Below, piece after piece: positions 11,147-19,748 of a DNA stretch of 64,000 bases. Numbering within the stretch: position 1 is the stretch's first letter; each line of letters starts with the position of its first letter. The position numbers were made by a program, and so were the translations under genes. Source of the DNA: Cryobacterium sp. PAMC25264 (GTDB taxonomy: Bacteria > Actinomycetota > Actinomycetes > Actinomycetales > Microbacteriaceae); contig NZ_CP080383.1 of assembly GCF_019443325.1 (NCBI RefSeq), positions 1,426,001-1,490,000 of the forward strand, in the 5' to 3' direction. The notes beneath the pieces were generated by a model, which saw only the letters and a list, made by a program, of their open reading frames with translations, had not been told where the DNA came from and did not search any database.

Positions 11147-11219
11147 GGGCCTTTAGCTCAGTTGGTAGAGCGCCACGTTTACACCGTGGATGTCATCGGT
11201 TCGAGCCCGGTAGGGCCCA
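11147..11219 (+). tRNA. tRNA-Val (anticodon TAC)
   Basis: A complete cloverleaf of 73 bases. The acceptor stem GGGCCTT pairs with AGGGCCC using one G-T pair; the D arm is GCTC-AGTTGGTA-GAGC; the anticodon arm is CCACG-TTTACAC-CGTGG with TAC at positions 34-36; the T arm contains GGTTCGAGC. The discriminator is A and the CCA tail is not encoded. No integrase or repeated 3' end nearby suggests use as an attachment site. Confidence 0.96.
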
Positions 11220-11327
11220 CACTTCCTCTCGAGTTCCCACACCGTAGTTCCACACCCGGGCCCGGTGGGCCCGGCGGTTACGAGGTCACCATGGCATCAC
11301 GGCAGGAGACGGCCGCCCGCGTCGTGG

Positions 11328-12059
11328 ATGCTCATGTCTGATCGCGTGGCCTTCGGCGCGGCCGTCGAGGAGCTGTCGCTCGCCTTCGAACGCCGCACGA
11401 GTCTGTGTCGCCCGTTCCTGCGGGTACTGCCCGTCACCGGTGCCGCTATTTCCACCCTCGGCCATCCGTTCGGCTCCGAGACGCTCTGCGCCAGCGACGC
11501 CCAAGCGGCCCGGCTCGACGAACTGCAGTTCGACCTCGGCGAGGGTCCATGCTGGGATGCCCTCACCCACCGCCGTCCGGTGCTCAGCCAGGAATTCCGC
11601 ACCGACGACACCCGCTGGCCGCTGTTCTCCGAGGCGCTCGGTACCGCCGAGGTGGGTTCGCTTTTCGCGTTTCCTCTGGCCCTGGGCAGCCTCAACATCG
11701 GCGCCGTCGACCTGTATAGCCGGCAGCCGGCCACGCTGACCGACGTCCAGGTGGGCGATGCCACGACCCTGGCAACAATCTGCGCCCGGCAGGTGCTGCG
11801 CCGCAGCCTGGCGGACCAGCCCCAACCGGGCCCGGACGAGGACGGTGACGGCTTCTCCCGCCGGGAGGTCCACCAAGCCACCGGGATGGTCCTCGCCCAA
11901 CTCGGGGTGAGCGCTGCCGATGCCCACCTGATCATCACGGGCTACGCTTTCGCGCGGGGCCGCACGGTGCGTGAGGTCGCTGCCGACATCGTGGCCAGGC
12001 GCCTGGATTTTACCGACGAGTGGGCATCCCCGCCTGAGCCCTCGTCAGACTCATTATGA
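11328..12059 (+). CDS. GAF-ANTAR domain protein (first of a tandem pair)
   Basis: About 243 residues. A GAF sensor domain fills the N-terminal two thirds (LDELQFDLGEGPCWDALTH, then FAFPLALGSLNIGAVDLYS), and an ANTAR RNA-binding domain closes the protein (EVHQATGMVLAQLGVSAADA, ending REVAADIVARRLDF). ANTAR domains bind paired hairpins in nascent RNA and prevent termination; the GAF domain would sense a ligand or redox state. No hairpin target was identified here. The start is uncertain: ATG 11328 or 11334, both with only a distant AGGAG. The next gene begins 7 bases after the stop and has the same architecture, so the two are translationally close and probably arose by duplication. Confidence 0.82.
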   Translation: MLMSDRVAFGAAVEELSLAFERRTSLCRPFLRVLPVTGAAISTLGHPFGSETLCASDAQAARLDELQFDLGEGPCWDALTHRRPVLSQEFRTDDTRWPLFSEALGTAEVGSLFAFPLALGSLNIGAVDLYSRQPATLTDVQVGDATTLATICARQVLRRSLADQPQPGPDEDGDGFSRREVHQATGMVLAQLGVSAADAHLIITGYAFARGRTVREVAADIVARRLDFTDEWASPPEPSSDSL

Positions 12060-12066
12060 TGGAGTG

Positions 12067-12777
12067 ATGGCAACAAAGACCCGTGAAGGCCAACTCGTCG
12101 AGGCCTTCGTGACACTCGCCGACACGCTCGTCGTCGGGTACGACCTCGTTGATCTGCTGCACTCTCTGGTCTCCAAGTGCGTGCCGCTGTTCGAAGCCTC
12201 CGCGGCCGGCATCATCCTCACCGACGAGGAGGAATTCGAAGTCGTCGCGTCCACAAACGAACGCAGCCGCCTGGTCGAGATCCTGCAGCTGCGCAGTGGC
12301 AGCGGTCCGTGCGTGGAGAGTGTCATCACCGGGCGCTCCGTCTCCGTGCCCGACATCGACGCATCCGGCCCCAAATGGCCCCGTTTCCGGGACGGTGCCC
12401 TCGAGCAGGGCTTTGGATCCATGTTCTCTGTGCCGATGCGCCTTCGCGCGACGACCATCGGCTCCCTCAACCTGTTCTGGGAACGCACCGGTGGGCTGCC
12501 CGCGGAGGACTCGCCGACGGTGCAGGCCCTCGCCGACGTCGCCACCATCGGAATCCTTCAGGAGCGGGCGCTGCGGGAAAGCGATGTCGCCCGCCAGCAG
12601 CTGCAGTACGCGCTGAGCAGCCGCGTGGTCATCGAACAGGCGAAGGGCGTGGTGGCGTACACCCGCGGGGCCAGCATGGACGAGGCGTTCACCCTCATTC
12701 GCACGCATGCGCGGTCGAACGGCCTCCCGCTGGCCGATGTCGCCGCGCAAATCGTGAGCGGCGACCTCGCACTCTGA
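12067..12777 (+). CDS. GAF-ANTAR domain protein (second of a tandem pair)
   Basis: A 236-residue protein with an N-terminal GAF domain (LVSKCVPLFEASAAGIILTD, LRSGSGPCVESVITG, SMFSVPMRLRATTIGSLNLF) and a C-terminal ANTAR domain (LSSRVVIEQAKGVVAYTRGA, ending LADVAAQIVSGDLAL). As for its neighbour, the expected role is signal-dependent antitermination by RNA binding. ATG at 12067 follows GATGGAG and is 7 bases after the upstream stop. The two proteins share the plan but differ in sequence, so they are an old duplication. Related pairs are often found near stress or two-component genes, as here. Targets are unknown. Confidence 0.88.
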   Translation: MATKTREGQLVEAFVTLADTLVVGYDLVDLLHSLVSKCVPLFEASAAGIILTDEEEFEVVASTNERSRLVEILQLRSGSGPCVESVITGRSVSVPDIDASGPKWPRFRDGALEQGFGSMFSVPMRLRATTIGSLNLFWERTGGLPAEDSPTVQALADVATIGILQERALRESDVARQQLQYALSSRVVIEQAKGVVAYTRGASMDEAFTLIRTHARSNGLPLADVAAQIVSGDLAL

Positions 12778-12860
12778 CGGTCACCGCCGTAGAATCACTC
12801 GTAGAGCCCCAGACCCCGGCTTCACGACCGAGGTATCACGTGAACCAGCAGGGGTGCGCC

Positions 12861-13199
12861 ATGAAACGAATTTTCCATCCCGGGGGATCCATCATCACCG
12901 GCAGTGACCTCGCCGACGCGGTGATGCGGTACGCCGAGGCTCTGAGCAACCGCAGAGAGACGGATGTCGTGGACATCCCGGTCATCTCCGATGACGGCAG
13001 CCCGGGTCGGGCCCAGTTTCTCATCGGCGCCGCGAGTCAGCTGGTCAGTGTCACCAGTGCCGACGTTCTCGCCGAGCTGACCGAGACGGCTACCACGGAG
13101 GCGTTGCATCTGAAGGTGACCCGTCGGGGGCGCCCTTCGTCCTCGGCGTGGGCGGGCGCAGTGGTCGGGTCGCCGCAGTTCGACGAATTCGACTACTGA
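12861..13199 (+). CDS. Small protein of unknown function
   Basis: I do not recognise this 112-residue protein. It starts MKRIFHPGGSIITGSDLADA at an ATG preceded by AGGGG, has an acidic middle (DVVDIPVISDDG), an alternating hydrophobic segment (FLIGAASQLVSVTSADVL) and a small-residue C-terminus ending FDEFDY. No membrane helix, cysteine or catalytic signature is seen. It follows the second GAF-ANTAR gene by 83 bases on the same strand and precedes the convergent stress-protein genes, so it might belong to the same stress group. Codon use looks like that of its neighbours and the start is well supported, which favours a real gene. Confidence 0.65.
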   Translation: MKRIFHPGGSIITGSDLADAVMRYAEALSNRRETDVVDIPVISDDGSPGRAQFLIGAASQLVSVTSADVLAELTETATTEALHLKVTRRGRPSSSAWAGAVVGSPQFDEFDY

Positions 13200-13251
13200 G
13201 GCAGGCGCCCGGTCTGCTCAGGCGACTGTTCTACTCGGCCACCTGTTTTCC

Positions 13252-14145
13252 TCAGACACTGACCGCCGAGACGCGTGACGCCGACTCGTGCGACGTCGCA
13301 GCGCCCCGGGCGATGAGCACGGGAACGTTGATGTTCATCAGCACATCGTGGGTTACCGAGCCGATCAGGCTGCTGTCGCCGTGCCGTGCCGAGACGCCCA
13401 GGATCAGCAGCGCCGCGTCGAAGCTCGCGTCCAGCAGTGCCTCGGCGGGGTCCCGGTGGGCCACCCGGCGCCGGACCGTGATGCGGGAGGACGTGGCCGC
13501 CGCCACGGCGGCCGCGCGGCTCATCAGGCCAGCGGTTTGCGGGCTGCGGTCGTCGGGGGAGTCGGAACGGGATTCGGCCCGGTTCGACTCCGCTCGTTGC
13601 AGGGTGGGCGGAGCGTAGACCAGGAGCAGGTCCTGGTCGAGGCGGTCCGCCTCCTGCGCGCCCATCTGCACGGCGGGGAGGGAGCCCTCGGTGCCGTCGA
13701 TGCCCACGACGACGTCGTGACGGGATTCGAGGGTTGTGTCGGGGACGATGGCGACCGAGCACCGTGCCGCTGACGCGATCTGCACGCTTCGGGAGCCGAG
13801 TACCCGGCCCCGGAGGAACCCGGTCTTGTGGGTTCCGACGATGAGCAGGTCTTCGGGGCTGGGCAGTTTTGCCAGTTCCCACGCCGTCCCGCCGTGCACG
13901 ATCCGGGTCGTCAGGCTCACCCCCGTGTGCAGGGCGTCGACCCGGGCGGACTCCTCCGAGAGGAGTTCCCTGGCCTGGCGTTCGGCGTCGGCGGCGGCGT
14001 CCCGTCCGACCAGACCCCACTCGTCGTCGACGGTGTTCACCAGGACCACGGCTGCACCGCGTTCGGAGGCCCGGCGTACGCCCCACCGGAGGGCGGCGCG
14101 GCTGGGGCCCGAGCCGTCCACACCGATGTAGTAGGTGGCGCTCAT
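13252..14145 (-). CDS. Universal stress protein with two UspA domains
   Basis: A 297-residue tandem UspA protein. The first domain begins YYIGVDGSGPSRAALRWG and has the nucleotide-site run GTHKTGFLRGRVLGSRS; the second begins VVVGIDGTEGS, with LILGVSARHGDSSLIGSVTHDVLM near the end. ATP-type binding is suggested by G-x2-G-x9-G(S/T)-like spacing in the first domain. Such proteins are induced by hypoxia or stationary phase in actinobacteria. The ATG at 14145 overlaps the stop of the upstream usp gene by four bases, so the two are co-translated. A region between the domains (ESNRAESRSDSPDDRS) is a variable linker. Confidence 0.9.
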   Translation of the reverse strand: MSATYYIGVDGSGPSRAALRWGVRRASERGAAVVLVNTVDDEWGLVGRDAAADAERQARELLSEESARVDALHTGVSLTTRIVHGGTAWELAKLPSPEDLLIVGTHKTGFLRGRVLGSRSVQIASAARCSVAIVPDTTLESRHDVVVGIDGTEGSLPAVQMGAQEADRLDQDLLLVYAPPTLQRAESNRAESRSDSPDDRSPQTAGLMSRAAAVAAATSSRITVRRRVAHRDPAEALLDASFDAALLILGVSARHGDSSLIGSVTHDVLMNINVPVLIARGAATSHESASRVSAVSV

Positions 14146-15023
14146 GAGGTCGCCCCCGATCGCGTGGTGTCGGCGTCCGCGCGAGCGGGTGGCACAACCA
14201 AGACCGGGCACGGCATGTTCAGGAGCACGTCGTGACTCACCGACCCGAGAATCAGGCCGGCGACGGCCCCACGCCCGTGGGTGCCCACCACCAGGACGCT
14301 CGCCCTCGCGGCCGCTTCGACGAGGACCGGTGCCGCGGCGCCCTGCATGAGGACCGCTGACGCGGCCAGGCCGGGGTGGGCGTCGGTGACCCGCTGCAGG
14401 GCCCGGTCCACGATGTCGGTGTGGGCTTCGATCAGTGCGTCGTACGGGACCGCGGCACCGAAGTCGACGCCCAGCGTGGCCGGGATGGACCAGGCGTGCA
14501 CGATGTCGAGGGGTTGCCCGAGCCGGACGGCCTCTGCCGCTGCCGCGCCGAGGGGGGCGTCCTGGGTACCGTCGTCCTCGACTCCCACGACGACCCGGTC
14601 GCCGCCGGAGACCCAGCCGGCGGGGACCACTGCGACGGCGCAGGGCGCATGTGCGGCGAGCTTGAGCGGCAGGGTGCCGTGCACGGCTCCGGCCAGCGCG
14701 CCGGTCTTGTTGGTGCCGATCACGATCAGGTCGGCATCGGCCGCGGCCCGCACGAGCTCGTCCACGGGGACACCGCGACGGACGACGCTGAGGGTCTTGA
14801 GCTCAGGGAGGTTCTTCTCGACGAACCGGGTGGCCTCGGCCAGGGCCCGCTCGTACACCGGCTGAAAATCGTCGTCGGGCCCGTCAACGGGCGACCAGCC
14901 CAGTTCGACGACCGTGGTCAACTCCAGCCTCATCGGCACGGTGGCGGCTCTGGCCAACGCCCAGTCCAGGGCTGCCCGACTCGCCGGCCCCCCGTCGACG
15001 GCTACGATCACTCTCTCAACCAT
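14142..15023 (-). CDS. Universal stress protein with two UspA domains
   Basis: A 293-residue tandem UspA protein. It starts MVERVIVAVDGGPASRAALDW at an ATG preceded by GGAGA; the first domain carries VIGTNKTGALAGAVHGTLPLK and the second, starting VVVGVEDDGTQ, carries VVGTHGRGAVAGLILGSVSHD, the ATP-binding G-2x-G-9x-G-S pattern. It is the first gene of the usp pair and divergent from the DevS-like kinase, 141 bases away. A DevR-box-like 15-mer lies 80-94 bases upstream of its start, so control by the neighbouring response regulator is likely. Its partner gene overlaps its stop. Confidence 0.9.
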   Translation of the reverse strand: MVERVIVAVDGGPASRAALDWALARAATVPMRLELTTVVELGWSPVDGPDDDFQPVYERALAEATRFVEKNLPELKTLSVVRRGVPVDELVRAAADADLIVIGTNKTGALAGAVHGTLPLKLAAHAPCAVAVVPAGWVSGGDRVVVGVEDDGTQDAPLGAAAAEAVRLGQPLDIVHAWSIPATLGVDFGAAVPYDALIEAHTDIVDRALQRVTDAHPGLAASAVLMQGAAAPVLVEAAARASVLVVGTHGRGAVAGLILGSVSHDVLLNMPCPVLVVPPARADADTTRSGATS

Positions 15024-15102
15024 GAGTTGATCTCCAGTTCTTCCCGGTGGTGCGTCGGGAGATGCCATGTCTCCAGGGTGGCAAGATCCCCTAAACTGCG
15101 AA

Positions 15103-15117
15103 AGGGCCGAAGGTCCC
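15103..15117. promoter_or_regulatory. DevR/DosR-box-like site
   Basis: The minus-strand 15-mer GGGACCTTCGGCCCT differs at one position from the mycobacterial dormancy-regulon consensus GGGACTTNNGGCCCT. It lies in the divergent gap between two usp genes and a DevS/DevR-like pair, 48 bases from the kinase start, exactly where autoregulation would place it. A weaker, more degenerate copy may lie around 15086-15100. Confidence 0.55.
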
Positions 15118-15164
15118 AGTCAGTTACACTTTGGGCTAGCGCGAACCGAAAGGGGACGCATTCT

Positions 15165-16886
15165 GTGACCGTTCCTGAGACCAGGCTCTCCTTTCCCGAC
15201 GGGCCGCGGTCGGCCCTCGACCAGGCGCTGTCCGAACTCGTCCTGAACGCCCAGAAGGTGCTCGCCACCCAGGGGAGGCTGCGCAGCCTGCTGCAGGCCA
15301 GCCAGGCCGTCGTCGAGGAACTCGACCTCGCCGCGGTCCTTCGGCGCATCGTGGACGTGGCCGTCGACCTCGTCGGCGCCCAGTACGGCGCCCTCGGCGT
15401 CATAGCCCCCAGCGGCAACCTCGAGCAGTTCATCCACGTGGGAATCCCCGACGAGCTGGCCGCCCGGATCGGGCACCTGCCGAACGGGCACGGCCTTCTC
15501 GGCGCGCTCATCGACGACCCGCACGCCATCCGCCTGACCCACCTGGGCGAGGACCCGCGGTCCTCGGGCTTCCCGGCACATCACCCGCCGATGGACAGCT
15601 TCCTCGGTGTCCCTGTTCGGGTGCGCGGCGAGGTGTACGGCAACCTCTACCTGTCCAACCAGATCTCCGGCGGCTTCAGCGAGGAAGACGAGGAACTCCT
15701 GACGGCCCTCGCCGCCACGGCGGGCATCGCGATCGACAACGCCCGTCTGTTCGACGAGACCCGGCGGCGCCAGCGCTGGTCGGCCGCGTCAGCGGAGATC
15801 AGCGCGGCCCTGCTGTCCGACCGGGCGGATGCCTCGCTCGAACTCCTCGCCGACCGGTTCGCCTCGCTCGCCGACGCGGACCTGGTCTGCGTGGTCCTGG
15901 CCGCGGGGGAGGGCACCCTCATCGTCGACACCGCCCGCGGCACGCAGGCCAAGCGGGTCAAGGGCCTCGTCATCCCGTCGGCCGGGACCACCGTGGGGCG
16001 CGCCTTCGACAGCGGCCAGCCCATCCTCACCGCCGACAGCGGAGCCAGCCTGGACCAACCGGACGCCCAGCTCGTGCTCGGCCCGACCATGGTCATCCCG
16101 CTGCTGGCCTCGGGCCGCACCCACGGCGTCATGACGGTCTCCCGTTCGACGGGCCGCCCCCGCTTCACGACGAGCGACCTGGAGATGGCGGCGGACTTCG
16201 CCGGCCAGGCCAGCGTGGCACTCGAGCTCGCCCGCGGGCGTACCGCCGGGCAGAAGCTGGCCCTGCTCGAGGACCGCAGCCGGATCGCCAGGGACCTGCA
16301 CGACAACGTGATCCAGCGGGTCTTCGCCGCAGGCATCGGCCTGCAGGCCATCAGCGGATCCGTCGACGATGCGGATGTGCGTGAACGGATCATCGAGGAG
16401 GTCGTCGCCCTCGACGTGGCCATCGTCGAGATCCGCACCGCGATCTTCGCCCTGACCGCGCAGACCAGCCGGGACCGTGGTTCGATCCGGCACCGCGTCA
16501 TCGACCTGCTCAGCGAGCTGGCGTCCCTGTTCCCGCAGACACCCCGTCTGGTCTTCACCGGTCCGATCGACCTGCTCACCCCTCCGGCGATGTCCGACGA
16601 TATCGCCGCGGTCATCCGTGAGGGCCTGATGAACGTGGTCCGCCACGCCGAGGCCACCGAGACCGTCGTCAACCTCAGCGTGGGCGACGACCTCGTCGTC
16701 ATCGAGGTCGTCGACAACGGTGTCGGCGTCACGGAATCTGATCGGCGCAGCGGCCTGGCCAACCTGGCGGCGCGCGCCGAACAGTGGGGCGGTGACGTCG
16801 TGCTCGAGAACCGGGCCAGGGGCGGCAGCCGATTACGCTGGACCGCCGGTATCGAACCCGAACCCGTACGAAAGGAACCGTCATGA
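15165..16886 (+). CDS. GAF-GAF sensor histidine kinase, DevS/DosT type
   Basis: A 573-residue kinase with two GAF domains (about 50-200 and 220-365), a HisKA_3 dimerisation domain with His379 in IARDLHDNVIQR, and a HATPase domain (N box IREGLMNVVRHAEA, G box EVVDNGVGVTE). In Mycobacterium DevS/DosT the first GAF domain binds heme and senses oxygen, NO or CO; here the same region reads SSGFPAHHPPMDSFLGVPV, with two histidines (139, 140) where the heme-ligand region is expected. Heme binding is an inference. GTG at 15165 follows GGGG at good spacing. The stop overlaps the response regulator start by four bases. No membrane segment is present, so it is cytoplasmic. Confidence 0.9.
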   Translation: MTVPETRLSFPDGPRSALDQALSELVLNAQKVLATQGRLRSLLQASQAVVEELDLAAVLRRIVDVAVDLVGAQYGALGVIAPSGNLEQFIHVGIPDELAARIGHLPNGHGLLGALIDDPHAIRLTHLGEDPRSSGFPAHHPPMDSFLGVPVRVRGEVYGNLYLSNQISGGFSEEDEELLTALAATAGIAIDNARLFDETRRRQRWSAASAEISAALLSDRADASLELLADRFASLADADLVCVVLAAGEGTLIVDTARGTQAKRVKGLVIPSAGTTVGRAFDSGQPILTADSGASLDQPDAQLVLGPTMVIPLLASGRTHGVMTVSRSTGRPRFTTSDLEMAADFAGQASVALELARGRTAGQKLALLEDRSRIARDLHDNVIQRVFAAGIGLQAISGSVDDADVRERIIEEVVALDVAIVEIRTAIFALTAQTSRDRGSIRHRVIDLLSELASLFPQTPRLVFTGPIDLLTPPAMSDDIAAVIREGLMNVVRHAEATETVVNLSVGDDLVVIEVVDNGVGVTESDRRSGLANLAARAEQWGGDVVLENRARGGSRLRWTAGIEPEPVRKEPS

Positions 16887-17512
16887 TCCGAGTCTTCCTG
16901 GTGGATGACCACGAGGTCGTGCGCCGCGGAATCGCGGACATGATCAACGCCGAACCCGACCTCGAGGTGGTCGGCGAGGCGTCAACGGCCCGTCAGGCCG
17001 TGGCCAGGGTCGCGGCCACCGTGCCCGACGTCGCCGTGCTCGACGTCCGGCTGCCCGACGGCAGCGGGATCGACGTGTGCCGCACCATCCGGTCGGCCAA
17101 CCCCGTCGTGCAGTGCCTGATGCTCACCGCCTACGACGACGACGAGGCCAGTTATTCCGCTGTCCTGGCCGGCGCCGCCGGCTACGTCCTCAAGGACATC
17201 CGCGGCCAGCACCTCGTCGAATCCATCCGGCGGGTCGCCCGCGGCGAGTCGCTCGTTCAGAAAGCCGTGACCCGCAAGGTCGTCACCGAACTGACCGGCA
17301 CCGCCGCCGATTCCCCGGCGTCCAACCTGACCACACGGGAGCGTCAGGTGCTCGAGCTCATCGCCGAGGGACTGACGAACCGGCAGATCGGCGACCAGCT
17401 CGACCTCGCCGAGAAGACCGTCAAGAACTACGTGTCCGGCCTGCTCGCCAAGCTCGGCATGGCCCGGCGCACCCAGGCGGCCGTGTACGGCGCCGGTCTC
17501 CGGCCGCGGTAG
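16883..17512 (+). CDS. NarL/DevR-type response regulator
   Basis: A 209-residue response regulator. The receiver domain has Asp8/Asp9, the phosphoacceptor Asp54 in AVLDVRLPDGSG, Thr82 and Lys104. A LuxR-type helix-turn-helix follows (LTTRERQVLELIAEGLTNRQIG, then LAEKTVKNYVSGLLAKLGM), as in DevR/DosR. It is translationally coupled (ATGA) to the DevS-like kinase and is its evident partner. The DevR-like box upstream of the operon and facing the usp genes suggests that it regulates both sides. Length matches the family (about 210-217). Confidence 0.93.
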   Translation: MIRVFLVDDHEVVRRGIADMINAEPDLEVVGEASTARQAVARVAATVPDVAVLDVRLPDGSGIDVCRTIRSANPVVQCLMLTAYDDDEASYSAVLAGAAGYVLKDIRGQHLVESIRRVARGESLVQKAVTRKVVTELTGTAADSPASNLTTRERQVLELIAEGLTNRQIGDQLDLAEKTVKNYVSGLLAKLGMARRTQAAVYGAGLRPR

Positions 17513-17516
17513 TCCC

Positions 17517-18020
17517 ATGGACAGAGCCCGTCGGAATCGTGAAATCCCCGGCCCCGGCCAGGAATCCGTCTGGGACTACCCGCGGCCGCCGCGGGTGGAA
17601 CCGAGCTCCGAGCACGTCGTCCTATGGTTCAACGGCCGGGTGATCGCCGACACCCGTGAGAGCGTCCGGGTGCTGGAGACCAGCCATCCGCCGACCTACT
17701 ACCTGCCGCGAACCGCGTTCGCGCCCGGAGTGCTGGTGCCCGTGAACGGGCACAGCGTGTGCGAGTACAAGGGACTGGCGTCCTACCTCAGCGTCGTCGT
17801 CGGCGACGTCCACGCGGACGCCGTGGCCTGGTACTACCCGGCGCCGCTGGCCGGATTCGAGGCCCTGGCCGGCCGGGTGGCCGTGTACCCCGGCCGTCTG
17901 GACGAGTGCACCGTGGACGGGGAGACCGTGCGGGCCCAGCCGGGCGACTTCTACGGCGGCTGGATCACTGACCGCATCGTCGGCCCGTTCAAGGGCGCAC
18001 CGGGAACCCTCGGCTGGTGA
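17517..18020 (+). CDS. DUF427 domain protein
   Basis: A 167-residue protein of the DUF427 beta-fold family. Typical features are ESVWDYPRPPRVEPS, the core VLETSHPPTYYLPR with VCEYKGLASYLSV, then AWYYPAPLAGFEALAGRVAVYPG and the ending GFYGGWITDRIVGPFKG-like segment. The function of the family is not established. It starts four bases after the response regulator stop without a clear ribosome site, so translation may be coupled. In other actinobacteria DUF427 genes also occur near redox or stress genes, but I can not say more about its role. Confidence 0.85.
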   Translation: MDRARRNREIPGPGQESVWDYPRPPRVEPSSEHVVLWFNGRVIADTRESVRVLETSHPPTYYLPRTAFAPGVLVPVNGHSVCEYKGLASYLSVVVGDVHADAVAWYYPAPLAGFEALAGRVAVYPGRLDECTVDGETVRAQPGDFYGGWITDRIVGPFKGAPGTLGW

Positions 18021-18070
18021 ACGGCCGGTCCGCGTCCCCGTGCCCGTCCGCCGACAAGTAGGCTGATGGG

Positions 18071-18892
18071 GTGTCATTCTCGCTTGCTGAAGTAGCCCGG
18101 GTCTCCCATGACCTGTGGCCGCTCTCCGGAGCCGAGGACTGGGACGCGCCGGGCCTGATCAGCGGCGACCCCGCGCACCGGGTGGACTCCATCCTTCTGG
18201 CCGTCGACGCCGTGGCGGACACTGTCGCCGAGGCCGTCGAGTCCGGTGCCGACCTGCTGCTCACACACCATCCGCTTCTGCTACGCGGTGTGACGACCGT
18301 GGCCGAAGACGGCTACAAGGGTGCCCTGCTGGCCCGGCTCATCCGCGCCGACTGCGCCCTTCTGGCCGCGCACACCAACGCCGACATCGTCGCCGACGGC
18401 GTGTCCGACGTGTTCGCCCAGCGACTGGGCCTCGTCGACGTGCGCCCGATCACCGCGGGCGACACGCCGGGGACCGGCATCGGCCGGGTCGGGAGGCTCC
18501 CCGAACCGACCACGCTGGGGCACCTCGCCCGGCGACTGGCCGACCTGATCCCGCCGACGGCATCCGGCGTGCGCGCCGCGGGCGGCTACACAGACGTCGT
18601 CTCGACCATCGCCCTCTGTGGCGGCGCCGGAGACTCGCTTCTGCGCGAACCGCTGGTGCGCGGCGCGGACGTCTTCATCACCTCCGACCTGCGGCACCAC
18701 CCGGCGTCGGAGTCCCGGGAACAGTCCGTGCTGGCCGGGGTTGGCCCTGCCCTCATCGACGTGTCACACTGGGCCAGCGAATGGCTGTGGCTGGACGTCG
18801 CGGCCGCCGCGCTCCGGCAGGCGCTGCCCGGAATCCGGGTCACGGTCAGCGAACTGCGCACCGACCCGTGGGACTTCGCCGTCACCCAGTGA
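18071..18892 (+). CDS. Nif3-like dinuclear metal center protein (DUF34)
   Basis: A 273-residue member of the Nif3/YbgI family. Metal-binding positions are visible: LLLTHHPLLLRG near residue 60, HTNADIV near residue 97, and the C-terminal DVSHWASEWLWL. An internal glycine-rich segment, STIALCGGAGDSL, leads to the second conserved block with ADVFITSDLRHHPA. Family members are often labelled GTP cyclohydrolase I type 2, but the biochemical role is uncertain. GTG at 18071 begins (M)SFSLAEVARV. It is followed after 54 bases by the zinc-ribbon coiled-coil gene, a pairing found widely in actinobacteria. Confidence 0.9.
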   Translation: MSFSLAEVARVSHDLWPLSGAEDWDAPGLISGDPAHRVDSILLAVDAVADTVAEAVESGADLLLTHHPLLLRGVTTVAEDGYKGALLARLIRADCALLAAHTNADIVADGVSDVFAQRLGLVDVRPITAGDTPGTGIGRVGRLPEPTTLGHLARRLADLIPPTASGVRAAGGYTDVVSTIALCGGAGDSLLREPLVRGADVFITSDLRHHPASESREQSVLAGVGPALIDVSHWASEWLWLDVAAAALRQALPGIRVTVSELRTDPWDFAVTQ

Positions 18893-18946
18893 GCCCCGCT
18901 CACCCCCGCTCATTTCAAACTCCATAATCATGAAGGTCAGGACATT

Positions 18947-19683
18947 GTGAAGGCATCCCCCCAGAGCAGAAAGAACTCCTGCGGCTCCAGGCCCTCGACA
19001 TCCGTCTGCAGCAGGTCGAACACCAGGCGAAGGCGCTTCCCCAGCACGCCGAGCTCGCGTCGCTCGCGCGCACCCTCGACGCGTCCAAGACGGTCCTCAC
19101 GGGGCGTACCGGCGAGGTCGAGGATGCCCGGATCGAGCTGCGCCGGATCGAGTCCGACGTGGAGGTCGTGGAGAAGCGGATCGCCCGGGACACCGACCGC
19201 GCCCAGCACACCTCCTCGATCAAAGACGTGCAGGCGTTGGAGACCGAACTCGCCGCTCTGACCGGCCGCCTGTCCGCCCTCGAGGAGATCGAACTCGCGG
19301 TGATGGAACGGCTCGAGGAGAAGGAAGCCGCCGTCGCCGAGACCGAGGCCGAACGCGCCGCCGTGGCGACCAGGGTCGCCGAGATCGAGGCGGACCGCGA
19401 CGTGCTCCTGGTGGACCTGAACCGTCAGCTCGGCGAGCTGGCCCGCGACCGGGAGGCCATCGTCTCCGCCATCGGCGCCGACCTCGCCGCGCTCTACGAG
19501 AAGCGCCGGGTCGCCGGCCGCGGCAATGCCGCATCGCTGCTCCGGGCCCGCACCTGCAGCGGCTGCACCATGACCCTGACCGGCAACGACCTCGAAGACG
19601 TGCGGGCCGCTCCGGCCGACGACATCGTCTTCTGCCCGGACTGCGGCGCCATCCTGGTCCGCACGGAGGAATCCGGCATCTGA
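18947..19683 (+). CDS. Coiled-coil zinc-ribbon protein (DUF164/CT398 family), one frame break near the start
   Basis: If repaired, 245 residues: a long charged coiled coil (LRLQALDIRLQQVEHQAK through to DLNRQLGELARDREA) and a C-terminal zinc ribbon with CSGC and CPDC. This matches the CT398-like family, whose helical hairpin resembles other nucleic-acid or secretion-associated adaptor proteins; the function is not known. GTG 18947 follows AGGTCAGGA and starts (V)KASP, but the frame then slips. One more C in the six-C run at 18957-18962 gives KASPPEQKELLRLQ, the family N-terminus. It sits directly after the Nif3-like gene and before rnpB. The break is most probably a sequence error. Confidence 0.85.
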
Positions 19684-19748
19684 TCAACCCGGCCGGTGCC
19701 CGGTCCGGTACCGGGCCGGCGCCGGAGGCCTGTAGGCTCGACGACGGA

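Noticed and set aside
11147..11219. tRNA-Val as a mobile-element attachment site
   Set aside because: No integrase, no direct repeat of the tRNA 3' end and no foreign-looking genes nearby.
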